Positions 49,219 to 57,192 of a DNA stretch of 64,000 nt are shown here, piece after piece. The position numbers were made by a program, and so were the translations under genes. Source of the stretch: an uncultured Eubacteriales bacterium (GTDB taxonomy: Bacteria; Bacillota; Clostridia; Oscillospirales; Acutalibacteraceae). The notes under the pieces are model-generated. The model saw only the letters and a list, made by a program, of their open reading frames with translations, was not told the origin of the DNA and searched no databases. The number at the start of each line of letters is the position of its first letter. Positions within the stretch are counted from its first letter, which is position 1. The stretch is from positions 10,450 through 74,449 of the forward strand of contig CAKSQO010000009.1 of NCBI GenBank assembly GCA_934486615.1, in the 5' to 3' direction.

Positions 49219-50463
49219 TTACTTCAGGCTCGGAAGGTTCGGAGCAAGCGGCCTTCTGGGAGTGCCGCCGCCGCCGACGGTCGCCTTGGAGTTGTTGGTG
49301 ATGACCTTGAGATTCTCGATCATGGCCTTGAGATCCTTGGCCCATGCGCGGTTTACGGAGTCGGCAGTCATGCTGTAGTTGCCGTTGATGTTGATGCCGT
49401 AAGCCTTCTTGACCTCGTCGATAACGGCAATGTCACCGCAGAAGTTGTACTCCTCCCAAGCGGAATCATCAACGATGTAGCAGCCGTAATCCTGAAGCGC
49501 CTTAAAGATCTTCTTACCGGGCTTGGTGGTGATGCCGAGGCTCTCGGCAGTCACGTTCGGATCGATGGCGAGCAGGCTGCCCATTCTTACGTTGGGGTTC
49601 TTACCGGCGTAAGCGCCTTCCGACGCGCCCGAGTCAGCGGTCTTGGCAGGCCAGGTGTAACCCATAGTCTCCCAGTCGAAGTACAGGCAGGTCTTGCCGA
49701 ATACGTCGAGCTTGAGCGAGTGGTGAATGTCTTCGTCGTTTGTCAGCTCACCGAGTCGGATAGAGCCGCCGAGGGTGGACAGGTAGCTGCCGTAGTGCGA
49801 TCCGAAGTATCCCAAATCATAGATGTCGACCTTTCCGCCGCCGATACCGACAACGTAGTTGGCGTCGGTGGTGTCGCGGCAGGTGGGCTGCAGCTGTATT
49901 ATGTAGCGGCCGTCAGGCTGCAGTATAGCGGAACAGCAGTTACCGCGCAGTTCTTTGGAAATGGTCACTCCGCGCGGCCAGTATATCTTGCCGCCGCGAT
50001 GATAGTTGGTGACGTCGTCAGGCCAACGGTCATGCATGGTGGATTTGACGATCTCGAGCTGTTCGTCGTTCTCATCGGTAGTCCAGATGTATTCCTCATC
50101 GAATCCGTATGCATCATAGAACTCGAATCCGACATGCTCATACTTCGCATTGGAGCCGAGCGGCATATTCCATATGGAATCACGGGAAAAGGGCCACGTC
50201 CACGGATCGCGTTCGCCGGACATGGTCTCGTATCCGAGATCGGCGTTGCCGTAGTGGCCGTATTTATCGAAGCTTGCCCTCTGCGCCTCATTCTTGCTGG
50301 TGTCGTAAGCGGTAGACGAGGTGTTGCTCTCGGTCTTGCCCGACGCTGCCTTGCTTGATGAGCCGGAAGACGTGCTGTCTCCGCCGCCCGAGCAGGACGC
50401 AAGTATACCCGCTATAAGCGCAACGCTTGTTAAGCGCGAAAAAGCGGTAAGGATTTTTTTCAT
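49219..50463 (-). CDS. Secreted lipoprotein, paralogue 3 of a tandem trio, unknown function
   Basis: 414 residues. Signal MKKILTAFSRLTSVALIAG with lipobox ILASC, then a Ser/Gly-rich linker and the shared domain: YGHYGNADLGYETMSGERD, WPFSRDSIWNMPLGSNAKY, DGRYIIQLQPTCRDTTDA, YGSYLSTLGGSIRLGELTN. I start at the ATG at 50461-50463, preceded by AGGGAGG; earlier in-frame codons lie in the promoter region. Probably outermost gene of the trio as transcribed. Acidic and aromatic residues are well conserved, so binding or hydrolysis of a polysaccharide is possible but unproven. Confidence 0.75.
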   Translation of the reverse strand: MKKILTAFSRLTSVALIAGILASCSGGGDSTSSGSSSKAASGKTESNTSSTAYDTSKNEAQRASFDKYGHYGNADLGYETMSGERDPWTWPFSRDSIWNMPLGSNAKYEHVGFEFYDAYGFDEEYIWTTDENDEQLEIVKSTMHDRWPDDVTNYHRGGKIYWPRGVTISKELRGNCCSAILQPDGRYIIQLQPTCRDTTDANYVVGIGGGKVDIYDLGYFGSHYGSYLSTLGGSIRLGELTNDEDIHHSLKLDVFGKTCLYFDWETMGYTWPAKTADSGASEGAYAGKNPNVRMGSLLAIDPNVTAESLGITTKPGKKIFKALQDYGCYIVDDSAWEEYNFCGDIAVIDEVKKAYGININGNYSMTADSVNRAWAKDLKAMIENLKVITNNSKATVGGGGTPRRPLAPNLPSLK

Positions 50464-50830
50464 CTGGTGATACCTCCCTGAAAACAATAACCTGAAAACA
50501 ATAATAGGAGTATGATCTTGCACTCTTTGAGTTCGATTCGCTCCACATATGCACAAGAATATTAACATTTTTTACGAGCTAAATCAAGTAAAAAGCACCG
50601 ATTAAGCACACATCTGTGAAATGTCAACATACTTATGCCGCCCGCTTTGTGCAACTTTTCAGTCAGCTTCGCTGCAGAAGAGTGCTTGTTTTGCAATCGG
50701 GAACAAAAAATGTTGAAAATCGGGCGAAGCTGGTCTATAATAATGTAGTTACCGGACGCGCCCGAAAGCAAGCGCGTCGCCGACAAATACCTTCGGCCGT
50801 GCTTCGGCCGACAAAACGGAGGAATCACCT
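50464..50830. other. Divergent intergenic region between lipoprotein 3 and the CofE-like gene
   Basis: No gene is supported. It contains the promoter at 50713-50741 for the plus-strand operon and an AT-rich part (50560-50620) likely to hold the lipoprotein promoter. CCTTCGGCCGTGCTTCGGCC (about 50788-50812) is a small repeated hairpin near the plus-strand start. Confidence 0.5.
50713..50741 (+). promoter_or_regulatory. Promoter of the CofE-like/ATP-grasp operon
   Basis: TTGAAA, a 17-base spacer and TATAAT, 89 bases before the GTG start. Confidence 0.8.
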
Positions 50831-51631
50831 GTGCTGCCTTTTGTTCCCAACGGTACCAAAAAGCTGGTCATCTCGACCGACTGGGGCGACTACGCCCGAT
50901 ATCCCGTTCACACTCACGTTGTAATGAGCGGCGACGACCTTGAAGAAATGATGGAGCGCTACCTTATGCCCTACCTGCAGAAGGGTGATATGATCTTCAT
51001 CAGCGAGAAGATCGTCGCTATCAGCCAGGGACGCGCGTTCCCGATCGACGAGATAAAGCCGTCGAAGCTCGCAAACTTCCTGTGCAAATTCGTTTATAAG
51101 ACCCCCTACGGCATCGGCCTCGGCTCGCCGTGGACGATGGAGCTTGCCATTCGCGAGCTGGGCGCTCCGAAGATCCTGTTCGCCGCCGCCTGCTCGGCCG
51201 TGACCAAGCTGTTCGGCATACGCGGTGTGTTCTACCGTATCTGCGGCCCGCGCGCGCGCGCCATCGACGGCCCGTGCGACTGCACGCTCCCGCCGTACAA
51301 CCACTATGCGAAGCTCGCGCCGAAGGACCCCGACAAGGTCGCGGCAAAGCTCGCCGAAAAGACGGGCAACGAGGTCGTCATCATCGACGCAAACGACCTC
51401 GGCGTCGAGGTGCTCGGCCGCAGCAACAAAAAGCGCGAGATTCCGCAGTGCCGCGCCATTTTTAAGGACAATCCGCTCGACCAGTCGCGCCAGCAGACCC
51501 CGCTTTGCATCGTGCGCCCCGTCTCCAAGGAGGAGGGCGAGCGCCTGACCGCGGAGCTTAACGCCGCCATCGCCGAGGGCAGGCTCGGAGGCGACGCTGA
51601 GGACGCCGACAACGGGGACAAGACCGAATGA
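50831..51631 (+). CDS. CofE-like (F420-0:gamma-glutamyl ligase family) protein
   Basis: 266 residues starting at a GTG with CGGAGGAA upstream. It matches the CofE fold: VHTHVVMSGDDLEEMMERYLMPYLQ, GDMIFISEKIVAISQGR, YGIGLGSPWTMELAIRELG, and the GNEVVIIDANDLGVEVLG stretch with acidic metal ligands. True CofE adds glutamate to coenzyme F420, but no other F420 genes are present, so a different amino-acid ligation is likely. The C-terminus ends in an acidic tail. Its stop overlaps the ATP-grasp gene by four bases. Confidence 0.82.
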   Translation: MLPFVPNGTKKLVISTDWGDYARYPVHTHVVMSGDDLEEMMERYLMPYLQKGDMIFISEKIVAISQGRAFPIDEIKPSKLANFLCKFVYKTPYGIGLGSPWTMELAIRELGAPKILFAAACSAVTKLFGIRGVFYRICGPRARAIDGPCDCTLPPYNHYAKLAPKDPDKVAAKLAEKTGNEVVIIDANDLGVEVLGRSNKKREIPQCRAIFKDNPLDQSRQQTPLCIVRPVSKEEGERLTAELNAAIAEGRLGGDAEDADNGDKTE

Positions 51632-52638
51632 GACGCATAAAATACCTGATAAAGCGCATCGCCCGTATGGACTACGGCGCTATGCTGCGCGTGGTAAAGC
51701 TGATACACAAGAAAACGGGCAAAAACAGCGTGTGGCTGTTTTTCGATATGATCCGCTGCGGTATGAAGTACGGCGCGGGCTATCAGGACTACCGCCTGTG
51801 CGAGTTTTACAATCTCACGCCCGAGCAGCGCGCGACCTATGTTACGCGCGGCATAAACAATCAGATCGTCGCCAAGCTCAACCGCCGCGAAGCGTACCAC
51901 TTCGTTGAGGATAAGACCGAGTTCAACACGATATTCGCCGACTTCCTCGGCCGCGGCTGGCTGAATATGGAAAAGGCGGGCGAGAGCGAGTTCGAGGACT
52001 TTATGGCAAGCCGCGAGGTAATAATCTCAAAGCCCGCCGCATCCACCTGCGGCAAGGGCGTTGAGAAGCTGAAAAAGTCCGATTTTGCCTCGCTTAAGGC
52101 GATGTACGCTCATCTGAAAGAGCAGGGCAGCGGGCTTATCGAGGACTGCCTTGAGCAGCACCCCGACATCAGCGCCATCTACCCTCATTCGATAAACACG
52201 CTCAGAATTGTGACCGTCATCGGCCGCGACAACGAGCCGCACGTCGTTTACGCATTCATTCGCATTGGCAACGGCGGACGCTACGTCGACAACATAAATG
52301 CGGGCGGCATGGCCGCTCCGATCGAGCTTGAGAGCGGGCGCATACAGTACGCGGCGTTCGACAAGGACTCAAACTACTACGATGTGCACCCGAGCACGGG
52401 CTGCCCGATAGTCGGCCGCGTGATCCCTTATTGGAAGGAGTCGCTCGAGACCTGCCTGAAAGCGGCGAAGATGGTCGACGGGCTCGGCTACGTCGGCTGG
52501 GACATCGCCGTCACGCCGAACGGTCCGGTGCTCATAGAGGGCAACCACTTCCCGGGCCACGACATTCTGCAAATGCCCCCCCACGTCCCCGATAAAATCG
52601 GGATGCTCCCGAGGTTCAGGGAATTTATTGATATTTAA
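51628..52638 (+). CDS. Sugar-transfer-associated ATP-grasp protein
   Basis: 336 residues of the ATP-grasp fold, closest in pattern to the sugar-transfer-associated group. Visible features are ISKPAASTCGKGVEKLKK (ATP loop), GLIEDCLEQHPDISAIYPHSINTLRIVT, DNINAGGMAAPIE and GYVGWDIAVTPNGPVLIEGNHFPGHDILQ with the Mg-binding Glu-x-Asn. Such enzymes form amide bonds or modify amino sugars through an acyl phosphate. Translational coupling (ATGA) to the CofE-like gene suggests two successive ligation steps on one product. Confidence 0.82.
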   Translation: MRRIKYLIKRIARMDYGAMLRVVKLIHKKTGKNSVWLFFDMIRCGMKYGAGYQDYRLCEFYNLTPEQRATYVTRGINNQIVAKLNRREAYHFVEDKTEFNTIFADFLGRGWLNMEKAGESEFEDFMASREVIISKPAASTCGKGVEKLKKSDFASLKAMYAHLKEQGSGLIEDCLEQHPDISAIYPHSINTLRIVTVIGRDNEPHVVYAFIRIGNGGRYVDNINAGGMAAPIELESGRIQYAAFDKDSNYYDVHPSTGCPIVGRVIPYWKESLETCLKAAKMVDGLGYVGWDIAVTPNGPVLIEGNHFPGHDILQMPPHVPDKIGMLPRFREFIDI

Positions 52639-52640
52639 CA

Positions 52641-52678
52641 AAAAAGCGGACTGCTCAAACAAAAGCAGTCCGCTTTCG
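52641..52678 (+). terminator. Intrinsic terminator after the ATP-grasp gene
   Basis: AAAGCGGACTGCT pairs with AGCAGTCCGCTTT around CAAACAAA. Confidence 0.85.
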
Positions 52679-52749
52679 GTTTATGTAATAGTAAAGGGGC
52701 AGGTGTACCGACAAAGGCACAGATTGGATTATGGTAAGCAACGCGCTTC

Positions 52750-52783
52750 AAAAGCCTCCCCTTGAAGTAAGGGGAGGCTTTTT
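52750..52783. repeat. Solo terminal hairpin of the MITE-like family
   Basis: AAAAGCCTCCCCTT pairs perfectly with AAGGGGAGGCTTTT around GAAGT. It is the left end of the dispersed element with no interior, and its T-run makes it a usable terminator. Confidence 0.75.
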
Positions 52784-52820
52784 CGGTGCAGCGCACACAT
52801 TCAATATCCATTAAAAACGC

Positions 52821-52883
52821 GCCCCGCGTAAGGAGTGCTTCAGCGAGTTCCAAACTCGCTGAAGCAGTTGCTCGACGCGGGGC
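52821..52883 (-). terminator. Bifurcated terminator hairpin after the esterase gene
   Basis: GCCCCGCG and CGCGGGGC arms, inner stem CAGCGAGTtccaaACTCGCTG. In this copy the purine-rich tail is missing. A CCGCC-ctc-GGCGG hairpin sits between it and the stop codon. Confidence 0.75.
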
Positions 52884-52941
52884 ACTTATTTATCCGATAT
52901 TCACGCTCCGTGCGCGGACAGGCCGCCCTCGGCGGCGCGGA

Positions 52942-53778
52942 TTAAAAGTTGTGCCAACGCAGCCACGCGTGGCAGAGGTCGACCCAGCTTTGCAGACGGG
53001 GGTCAATCCTGTCGGGTGACCAGTGCATCGGGGTAAGCTTCATATCCGCAAGCGACAGTCCGTGAGGGCCGTCGCCGAAAACGTGCAGCTCATACGGCAC
53101 ATTGTGCGCTTTGAGCGCAAGCGCGAGCAGAAGCGAGTTCTCGCTCGGCACGGCGTTGTCGTTGGCGGTCGTCCAGATGAACGTCGGCGGCGTGTTCTCG
53201 GTCACGGCGTTTTCGAGCGACAGTTTCCTTATCATCTCGGGGGCTTCCTTATTTGTGCCGAGCAGGCAATTGCGCGAGCCGAAATGAGTGCTCTCGCCGA
53301 GGGTCACGACCGGGTAGCACAGCACGCATGAGTCGGGGCGCATGACCGACGGCTCCTCGCCGAGCGCATCGACGACGACCTGCTCGCCGTAAAGCGAGCT
53401 TACCATGCCCGCGAGGTGTCCGCCCGCGGAGAAGCCGAGCACGGAGATATGCTTCGGGTCAAGCTCGAAGCGCTCCGCGTTCTTGCGCACGAGCGCGACG
53501 GCCGCCGCGCCCTCGATAAGCTGCTGCGGATACTGCGCGGGGGCGCAGGTGTACCACACAACGAAGGTCTGGTAGCCCTTCGCGGCAAAGGCGAGCGCGA
53601 CAGGCTCGCTCTCGCGGTGGGAAGTCCCCGAGTAGCCGCCGCCCGGGAAAATTATCATCGCAGGGCGGTCTTTTACATCGAGCTCGCCGTCATAGGTCTG
53701 GATGTAAGCGTCGACCGAGGCCTTGCTGTCGGCAAGCGACGGGAAATAATCTTTCAGCTTCAGGTTTTCAAATTTCAT
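52942..53778 (-). CDS. Alpha/beta hydrolase, acetyl-esterase type
   Basis: 278 residues. IIFPGGGYSG is the oxyanion-hole segment, GFSAGGHLAG the nucleophile elbow (GxSxG), an Asp in WTTANDNAVPSENS and His in DGPHGLS complete the triad. This subgroup (BD-FAE/acetyl esterase-like) removes acetyl groups from plant or bacterial sugars. No signal peptide, so it acts inside the cell, on imported sugar fragments or intracellular glycans. GGAGG is found a little upstream of the ATG; ybaK follows it in transcription order only upstream (27 bases away). Confidence 0.88.
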   Translation of the reverse strand: MKFENLKLKDYFPSLADSKASVDAYIQTYDGELDVKDRPAMIIFPGGGYSGTSHRESEPVALAFAAKGYQTFVVWYTCAPAQYPQQLIEGAAAVALVRKNAERFELDPKHISVLGFSAGGHLAGMVSSLYGEQVVVDALGEEPSVMRPDSCVLCYPVVTLGESTHFGSRNCLLGTNKEAPEMIRKLSLENAVTENTPPTFIWTTANDNAVPSENSLLLALALKAHNVPYELHVFGDGPHGLSLADMKLTPMHWSPDRIDPRLQSWVDLCHAWLRWHNF

Positions 53779-53805
53779 AGTGTTTTTCTCCTCCGAAATC
53801 CGCCG

Positions 53806-54282
53806 TCAGGCGATAATGTCCGCAAATTCGGCGTGCGTCACTTTTGCAAGGTCGTCGGGAGCGACAAATATCTGCGCTCCGATGCGCCCGCCGCTGATGA
53901 TGATGCGCTCAAAGTCGTGCGCCGACGAGTGAATGACCGTGCGAAACTGCCTTTTCATACCGATCGGCGTGCAGCCGCCGCGGACATAGCCCGTAAGCGC
54001 GGTTATCTCCTTGACGTGTATCATCGAAACAGCCTTTTCGCCTACGCTCGCCGCGGCTTTTTTCAAGTCAAGCTCCTCGGCGATGGGTATGACGAAAACG
54101 TAGTGCTCTCCGCTTTTTGCGACGGTGACAAGAGTCTTGAACGTCTGCCCGTACGGCTGATGAAGCTCGTCGGCGATCTTTATCGCGTCGATGAACTCCT
54201 CGCAGTCGTAGAGGTTGATGTCATACCCGATCCTGTTGCGGTCAAGTATGCGCATCGCATTTGTCTTGACTTCCTTGCCCAT
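53806..54282 (-). CDS. ybaK: Cys-tRNA(Pro)/Cys-tRNA(Cys) deacylase YbaK
   Basis: 158 residues of the YbaK/EbsC fold. TFKTLVTVAKSGEHYVFVIP contains the conserved Lys, and TGYVRGGCTPIGMKRQFRT the Gly-rich loop that binds the aminoacyl end. It hydrolyses Cys wrongly attached to tRNA(Pro). It precedes the esterase gene by 27 bases on the same strand, perhaps co-transcribed without a functional link. Confidence 0.92.
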   Translation of the reverse strand: MGKEVKTNAMRILDRNRIGYDINLYDCEEFIDAIKIADELHQPYGQTFKTLVTVAKSGEHYVFVIPIAEELDLKKAAASVGEKAVSMIHVKEITALTGYVRGGCTPIGMKRQFRTVIHSSAHDFERIIISGGRIGAQIFVAPDDLAKVTHAEFADIIA

Positions 54283-54437
54283 AGCGCAAAAGCTCCTTGC
54301 GGTAAACTGATAAAATCATTATAGTCCATATCCCCGTTCACTTCAAGCCGTTTTTTCGTGTCAACGGCTGAATTTTTGAATACTATGTTAGAAAAAAGCC
54401 GTTATCCGAAGCGATAGCGGCGGAAAGCGGTGACAGT

Positions 54438-55511
54438 ATGACAGAACTTAAACTGCCGGTATTCTTTGCCGGAGTGATGTCGGCCGACGGCTATTGTTCG
54501 CGGCTTGACGGAATATACGATCCCGACGACGGCTGGCGCGCCTACCTGATAAAGGGCGGCGCCGGAATGGGCAAGTCGACGCTGATGAAAGCGCTCGCAA
54601 GCGACCTGACCTCGCGCGGGGCAAGAGCCGAGCTTATCGCGTGCCCGAGCGACCCGAACTCGCTCGACGCGGTGATCTTTCCCGACCTCAAAGTTGCCGT
54701 TATGGACGCGACCGCGCCGCACATCGTCAACCCTAAGTACCCCGAGGCGTGCGAGGTCATCGTAAACCTTGCCGACTGCTGCGACCACGAAAAGATGCGC
54801 GCGTTAAGCGGCGAGGCACTGCCTGTCTACAAGCGACTGAGCGCGCTTTACGCCCGTGCGTCGCGCTACGTTGCGGCTATAGGAGCGCTGTCGGCCGACA
54901 CGTTCCGCATAGCCTACGACTGCCTTGATGTGAGAAAAGCGGCGCAGTTCGGCGCTCATCTGGCAGAGAAAAACATACCCTTGTCCGTCGGGCGCGGGCG
55001 TGAGCAGGTGCGGTTTTTAAGCTCGGCGACCCCGCTCGGGCTTATGCATTTGAGCGACACGGTCGGCATGATGTGCGACCGCGTGATAGCCGTCGAGGAC
55101 GAGTGCGGTGCGGCGTCGCGCGTGATACTCTCGGCGGTGCGTATGACGGCGCTCGAGCGCGGAGCGGACATCATCACCTGTATGTGCCCGTTTGCACCCG
55201 ACGACAAGGTCGAGCACATAATTATCCCCGAGCTGCGTCTTGCATTTGTTACGCAGAACAGCTCGCTTAAAACGCCGACGGGCGAGCGGATCATCCACGC
55301 GCGCAGGTTCACGGACGCAGCGCAGCTGCATCAGAAGCGGCAGAGGTTAAAGTTCAACCGCCGCGCCGTCAGTGAGCTGATACGCGGCACGGTGCAGACT
55401 CTTGCGCAGGCGAAGGCGACCCACGACGAGCTTGAAAAGCTCTATGTTGCGAACATGGACTTCGCCGCCGTAACCGACCGCCTGTTGGAAATCGAAGCAA
55501 GCATAGCTTGA
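54438..55511 (+). CDS. P-loop ATPase of the PRK06851 type, unknown function
   Basis: 357 residues. The start FFAGVMSADGYCSRLDGIYD followed by YLIKGGAGMGKSTLMKALA is the usual pattern of this clostridial family, and IVNPKYPEACEVIVNLADCCD another. A second nucleotide-binding region that full-length members show is hard to see in the second half (LGLMHLSDTVGMMCDRV), so it may be degenerate. No partner genes are evident. Function is not established. Confidence 0.75.
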   Translation: MTELKLPVFFAGVMSADGYCSRLDGIYDPDDGWRAYLIKGGAGMGKSTLMKALASDLTSRGARAELIACPSDPNSLDAVIFPDLKVAVMDATAPHIVNPKYPEACEVIVNLADCCDHEKMRALSGEALPVYKRLSALYARASRYVAAIGALSADTFRIAYDCLDVRKAAQFGAHLAEKNIPLSVGRGREQVRFLSSATPLGLMHLSDTVGMMCDRVIAVEDECGAASRVILSAVRMTALERGADIITCMCPFAPDDKVEHIIIPELRLAFVTQNSSLKTPTGERIIHARRFTDAAQLHQKRQRLKFNRRAVSELIRGTVQTLAQAKATHDELEKLYVANMDFAAVTDRLLEIEASIA

Positions 55512-55704
55512 TTGTCCACCCAAAGGGTGTTTGTCCGCGCAGCCGAAGGCTGTTTGTCCGCGCTTTTACACGGCGTGTTATTGGAAACAACCACCTCGCG
55601 CACGGACGCAGTCCGCTTGTCCGCGTTTTTGCGCAAAGGGTTATTGGGAGCAACCACCCCGCGCAATAAGAACGGTGCGTGATTTTTCAGGTTAGCAGTG
55701 CACC

Positions 55705-55884
55705 AAAGCCTCCCCTTGAAGTAAGGGGAGGTGGCACGGCCTTAGCCGTGACGGTGGGGATTTCAGTACGCATTTTGGTATAGCAAGTTATTTCAAATAT
55801 TATCCCGCGCAATAGGCGCGGCAAGTAATCAGTCGACCCCTCAGTCGGCTGCGCCGACAGCTCCCCTTACGCAGGGGAGCCTTT
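55705..55884 (+). repeat. MITE-like dispersed element, intact copy
   Basis: 180 bp. Same order as the 25218 copy: terminal hairpin, CACGGCCTTAGCCGTG, GGTGGGGATTTCAGTACGC, TATAGCAAGTTATTT, CCCGCGCAATAGGCGCGGCA, GTCGACCCCTCAG, GTCGGCTGCGCCGAC hairpin, terminal hairpin. The hairpin next to CCCCTCAG differs from the 25218 copy while keeping its pairing. Confidence 0.85.
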
Positions 55885-56004
55885 GGACGGTGCGCAGTTT
55901 ACGCAGGGGAGCCTTGGGGGCGCAGTGCGAACCCCTATCCAATCCGTGCCTTTAGGCACACCGCACCTCTTACCTCTTCACTCTTACTTCTTACCTAAAA
56001 AATT

Positions 56005-56063
56005 CCCCCGCGGAAGCAGCACTCAGCGAGTTTACAACTCGCTCGGCAGTTACTCACGCGGGG
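56005..56063 (-). terminator. Bifurcated terminator hairpin after the antiporter gene
   Basis: CCCCCGCG and CGCGGGG arms, inner AGCGAGTttacaACTCGCT stem, then a minus-strand ATTTTTT and purine-rich tail (AGGTAAGAAGTAAGAGTGAA). Confidence 0.8.
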
Positions 56064-56099
56064 TAGCTTTTTATCTGATGTACGCGCTTTCAGCGCGGA

Positions 56100-57143
56100 T
56101 CAAAGAACGCAGGCGGCGGTGATGTAGGCGGCGTAGACTGTCAGCAGCACGACTCCCTGCCAGCGGTAGAAGCGCTTTCTGACGATCGGCGGGATAACGG
56201 CTATCAGTCCTATCGCAAGGCATACGGGCAGGTCGAGCATATAGCTCGAGGGGTTGACGACGAGCTTACCGCCCGATGAGAACGAGCATACCGACAATAT
56301 CAGCGTCAGGTCGAACACGTTCGCGCCGATGATGTTGCCGACCGAGAGCGACGACTGCTTCTTTGCAATCGCGGTGACGGTCGTGACAAGCTCGGGCAGG
56401 GAAGTGCCGATGGCTATCATCGTGATCGCGATTATGTCCTCGGGGATTCCGCTTATCTCGGCAATCTTCGTGCCGTAGTCGACGAGCATATTCGCGCCGA
56501 GCACAATGAGCGCCGCACCGATGATGAACTTAACGATGTTGCCCGCGACGACCTTGCCGCTCGGGCGCTCGACCGCCCCGTCGCCCCCGGAAGAAGCCGC
56601 AGCGGAAGCCATATTGCGCTTTGCACTCTTTACATTATTATACATAAACACGGCGAACATCGCGATAAGGATTATGCTCGGGATCATGCCGATGCTGCCG
56701 CTCGGAGCGAAAACAGTCAGCACCGCCGCGGCCGCGACCATGGTTATCGCCTGCGGCACAAACTGACGGCGGTCGATCTCGCCGGGCATACACACAAGCG
56801 AGATGCCCATTATCAGGCCGATGTTGGCCGTGACCGAGCCGACCGCGTTGCCGACGGCTATCGTCATATAGCCCTGCGCTTCGGCGGTCATCGAGCCTGC
56901 GGCCTCGATGAGACGGTTGCCGTTTACCGTCGCAAACAGCGAGGTCAGCAGCTCGGGCATCGTAGTCGCAAAGCTGACAACGGTTGCGCCGATGATGAAC
57001 TTCGGTATCCCCGACATTTCGGCAAGCCAGCTTGCGGCGTCGACAAAGAAATCGCCGCCCTTGACGATAAACACCAGTCCGACCAGGAACATTATCACTA
57101 TACCGATGATGTTGTCGTTAAAAAACGTCAAAACCTGATTCAT
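56100..57143 (-). CDS. Calcium/sodium antiporter (CaCA family)
   Basis: 347 residues with about ten membrane helices in two inverted halves. Each half has the alpha-repeat that binds the ions: GATVVSFATTMPELLTSLFA (near residue 50) and AITMIAIGTSLPELVTTVTA (near residue 245). A hydrophilic loop in the middle (about 175-200) joins them. It exports Ca2+ in exchange for Na+ or protons. The ATG has a weak CGGAG 11 bases upstream. Confidence 0.92.
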   Translation of the reverse strand: MNQVLTFFNDNIIGIVIMFLVGLVFIVKGGDFFVDAASWLAEMSGIPKFIIGATVVSFATTMPELLTSLFATVNGNRLIEAAGSMTAEAQGYMTIAVGNAVGSVTANIGLIMGISLVCMPGEIDRRQFVPQAITMVAAAAVLTVFAPSGSIGMIPSIILIAMFAVFMYNNVKSAKRNMASAAASSGGDGAVERPSGKVVAGNIVKFIIGAALIVLGANMLVDYGTKIAEISGIPEDIIAITMIAIGTSLPELVTTVTAIAKKQSSLSVGNIIGANVFDLTLILSVCSFSSGGKLVVNPSSYMLDLPVCLAIGLIAVIPPIVRKRFYRWQGVVLLTVYAAYITAACVL

Positions 57144-57192
57144 TAAATAAAGACTCCGTTTCGGTTGTTATTCCGACTTGAATTCGGGAGGA

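Larger units (their letters stand above)
55512..56099. repeat. Intergenic repeat region before the antiporter gene
   Basis: No gene is supported. It holds CACCC-aaa-GGGTG and CAGCC-gaa-GGCTG cassettes (55517-55562), CGGAC-gca-GTCCG (about 55600-55620), an intact MITE-like element (55705-55884) with a second partial right end behind it, and a complete 3' module (55934-56063). Confidence 0.8.
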
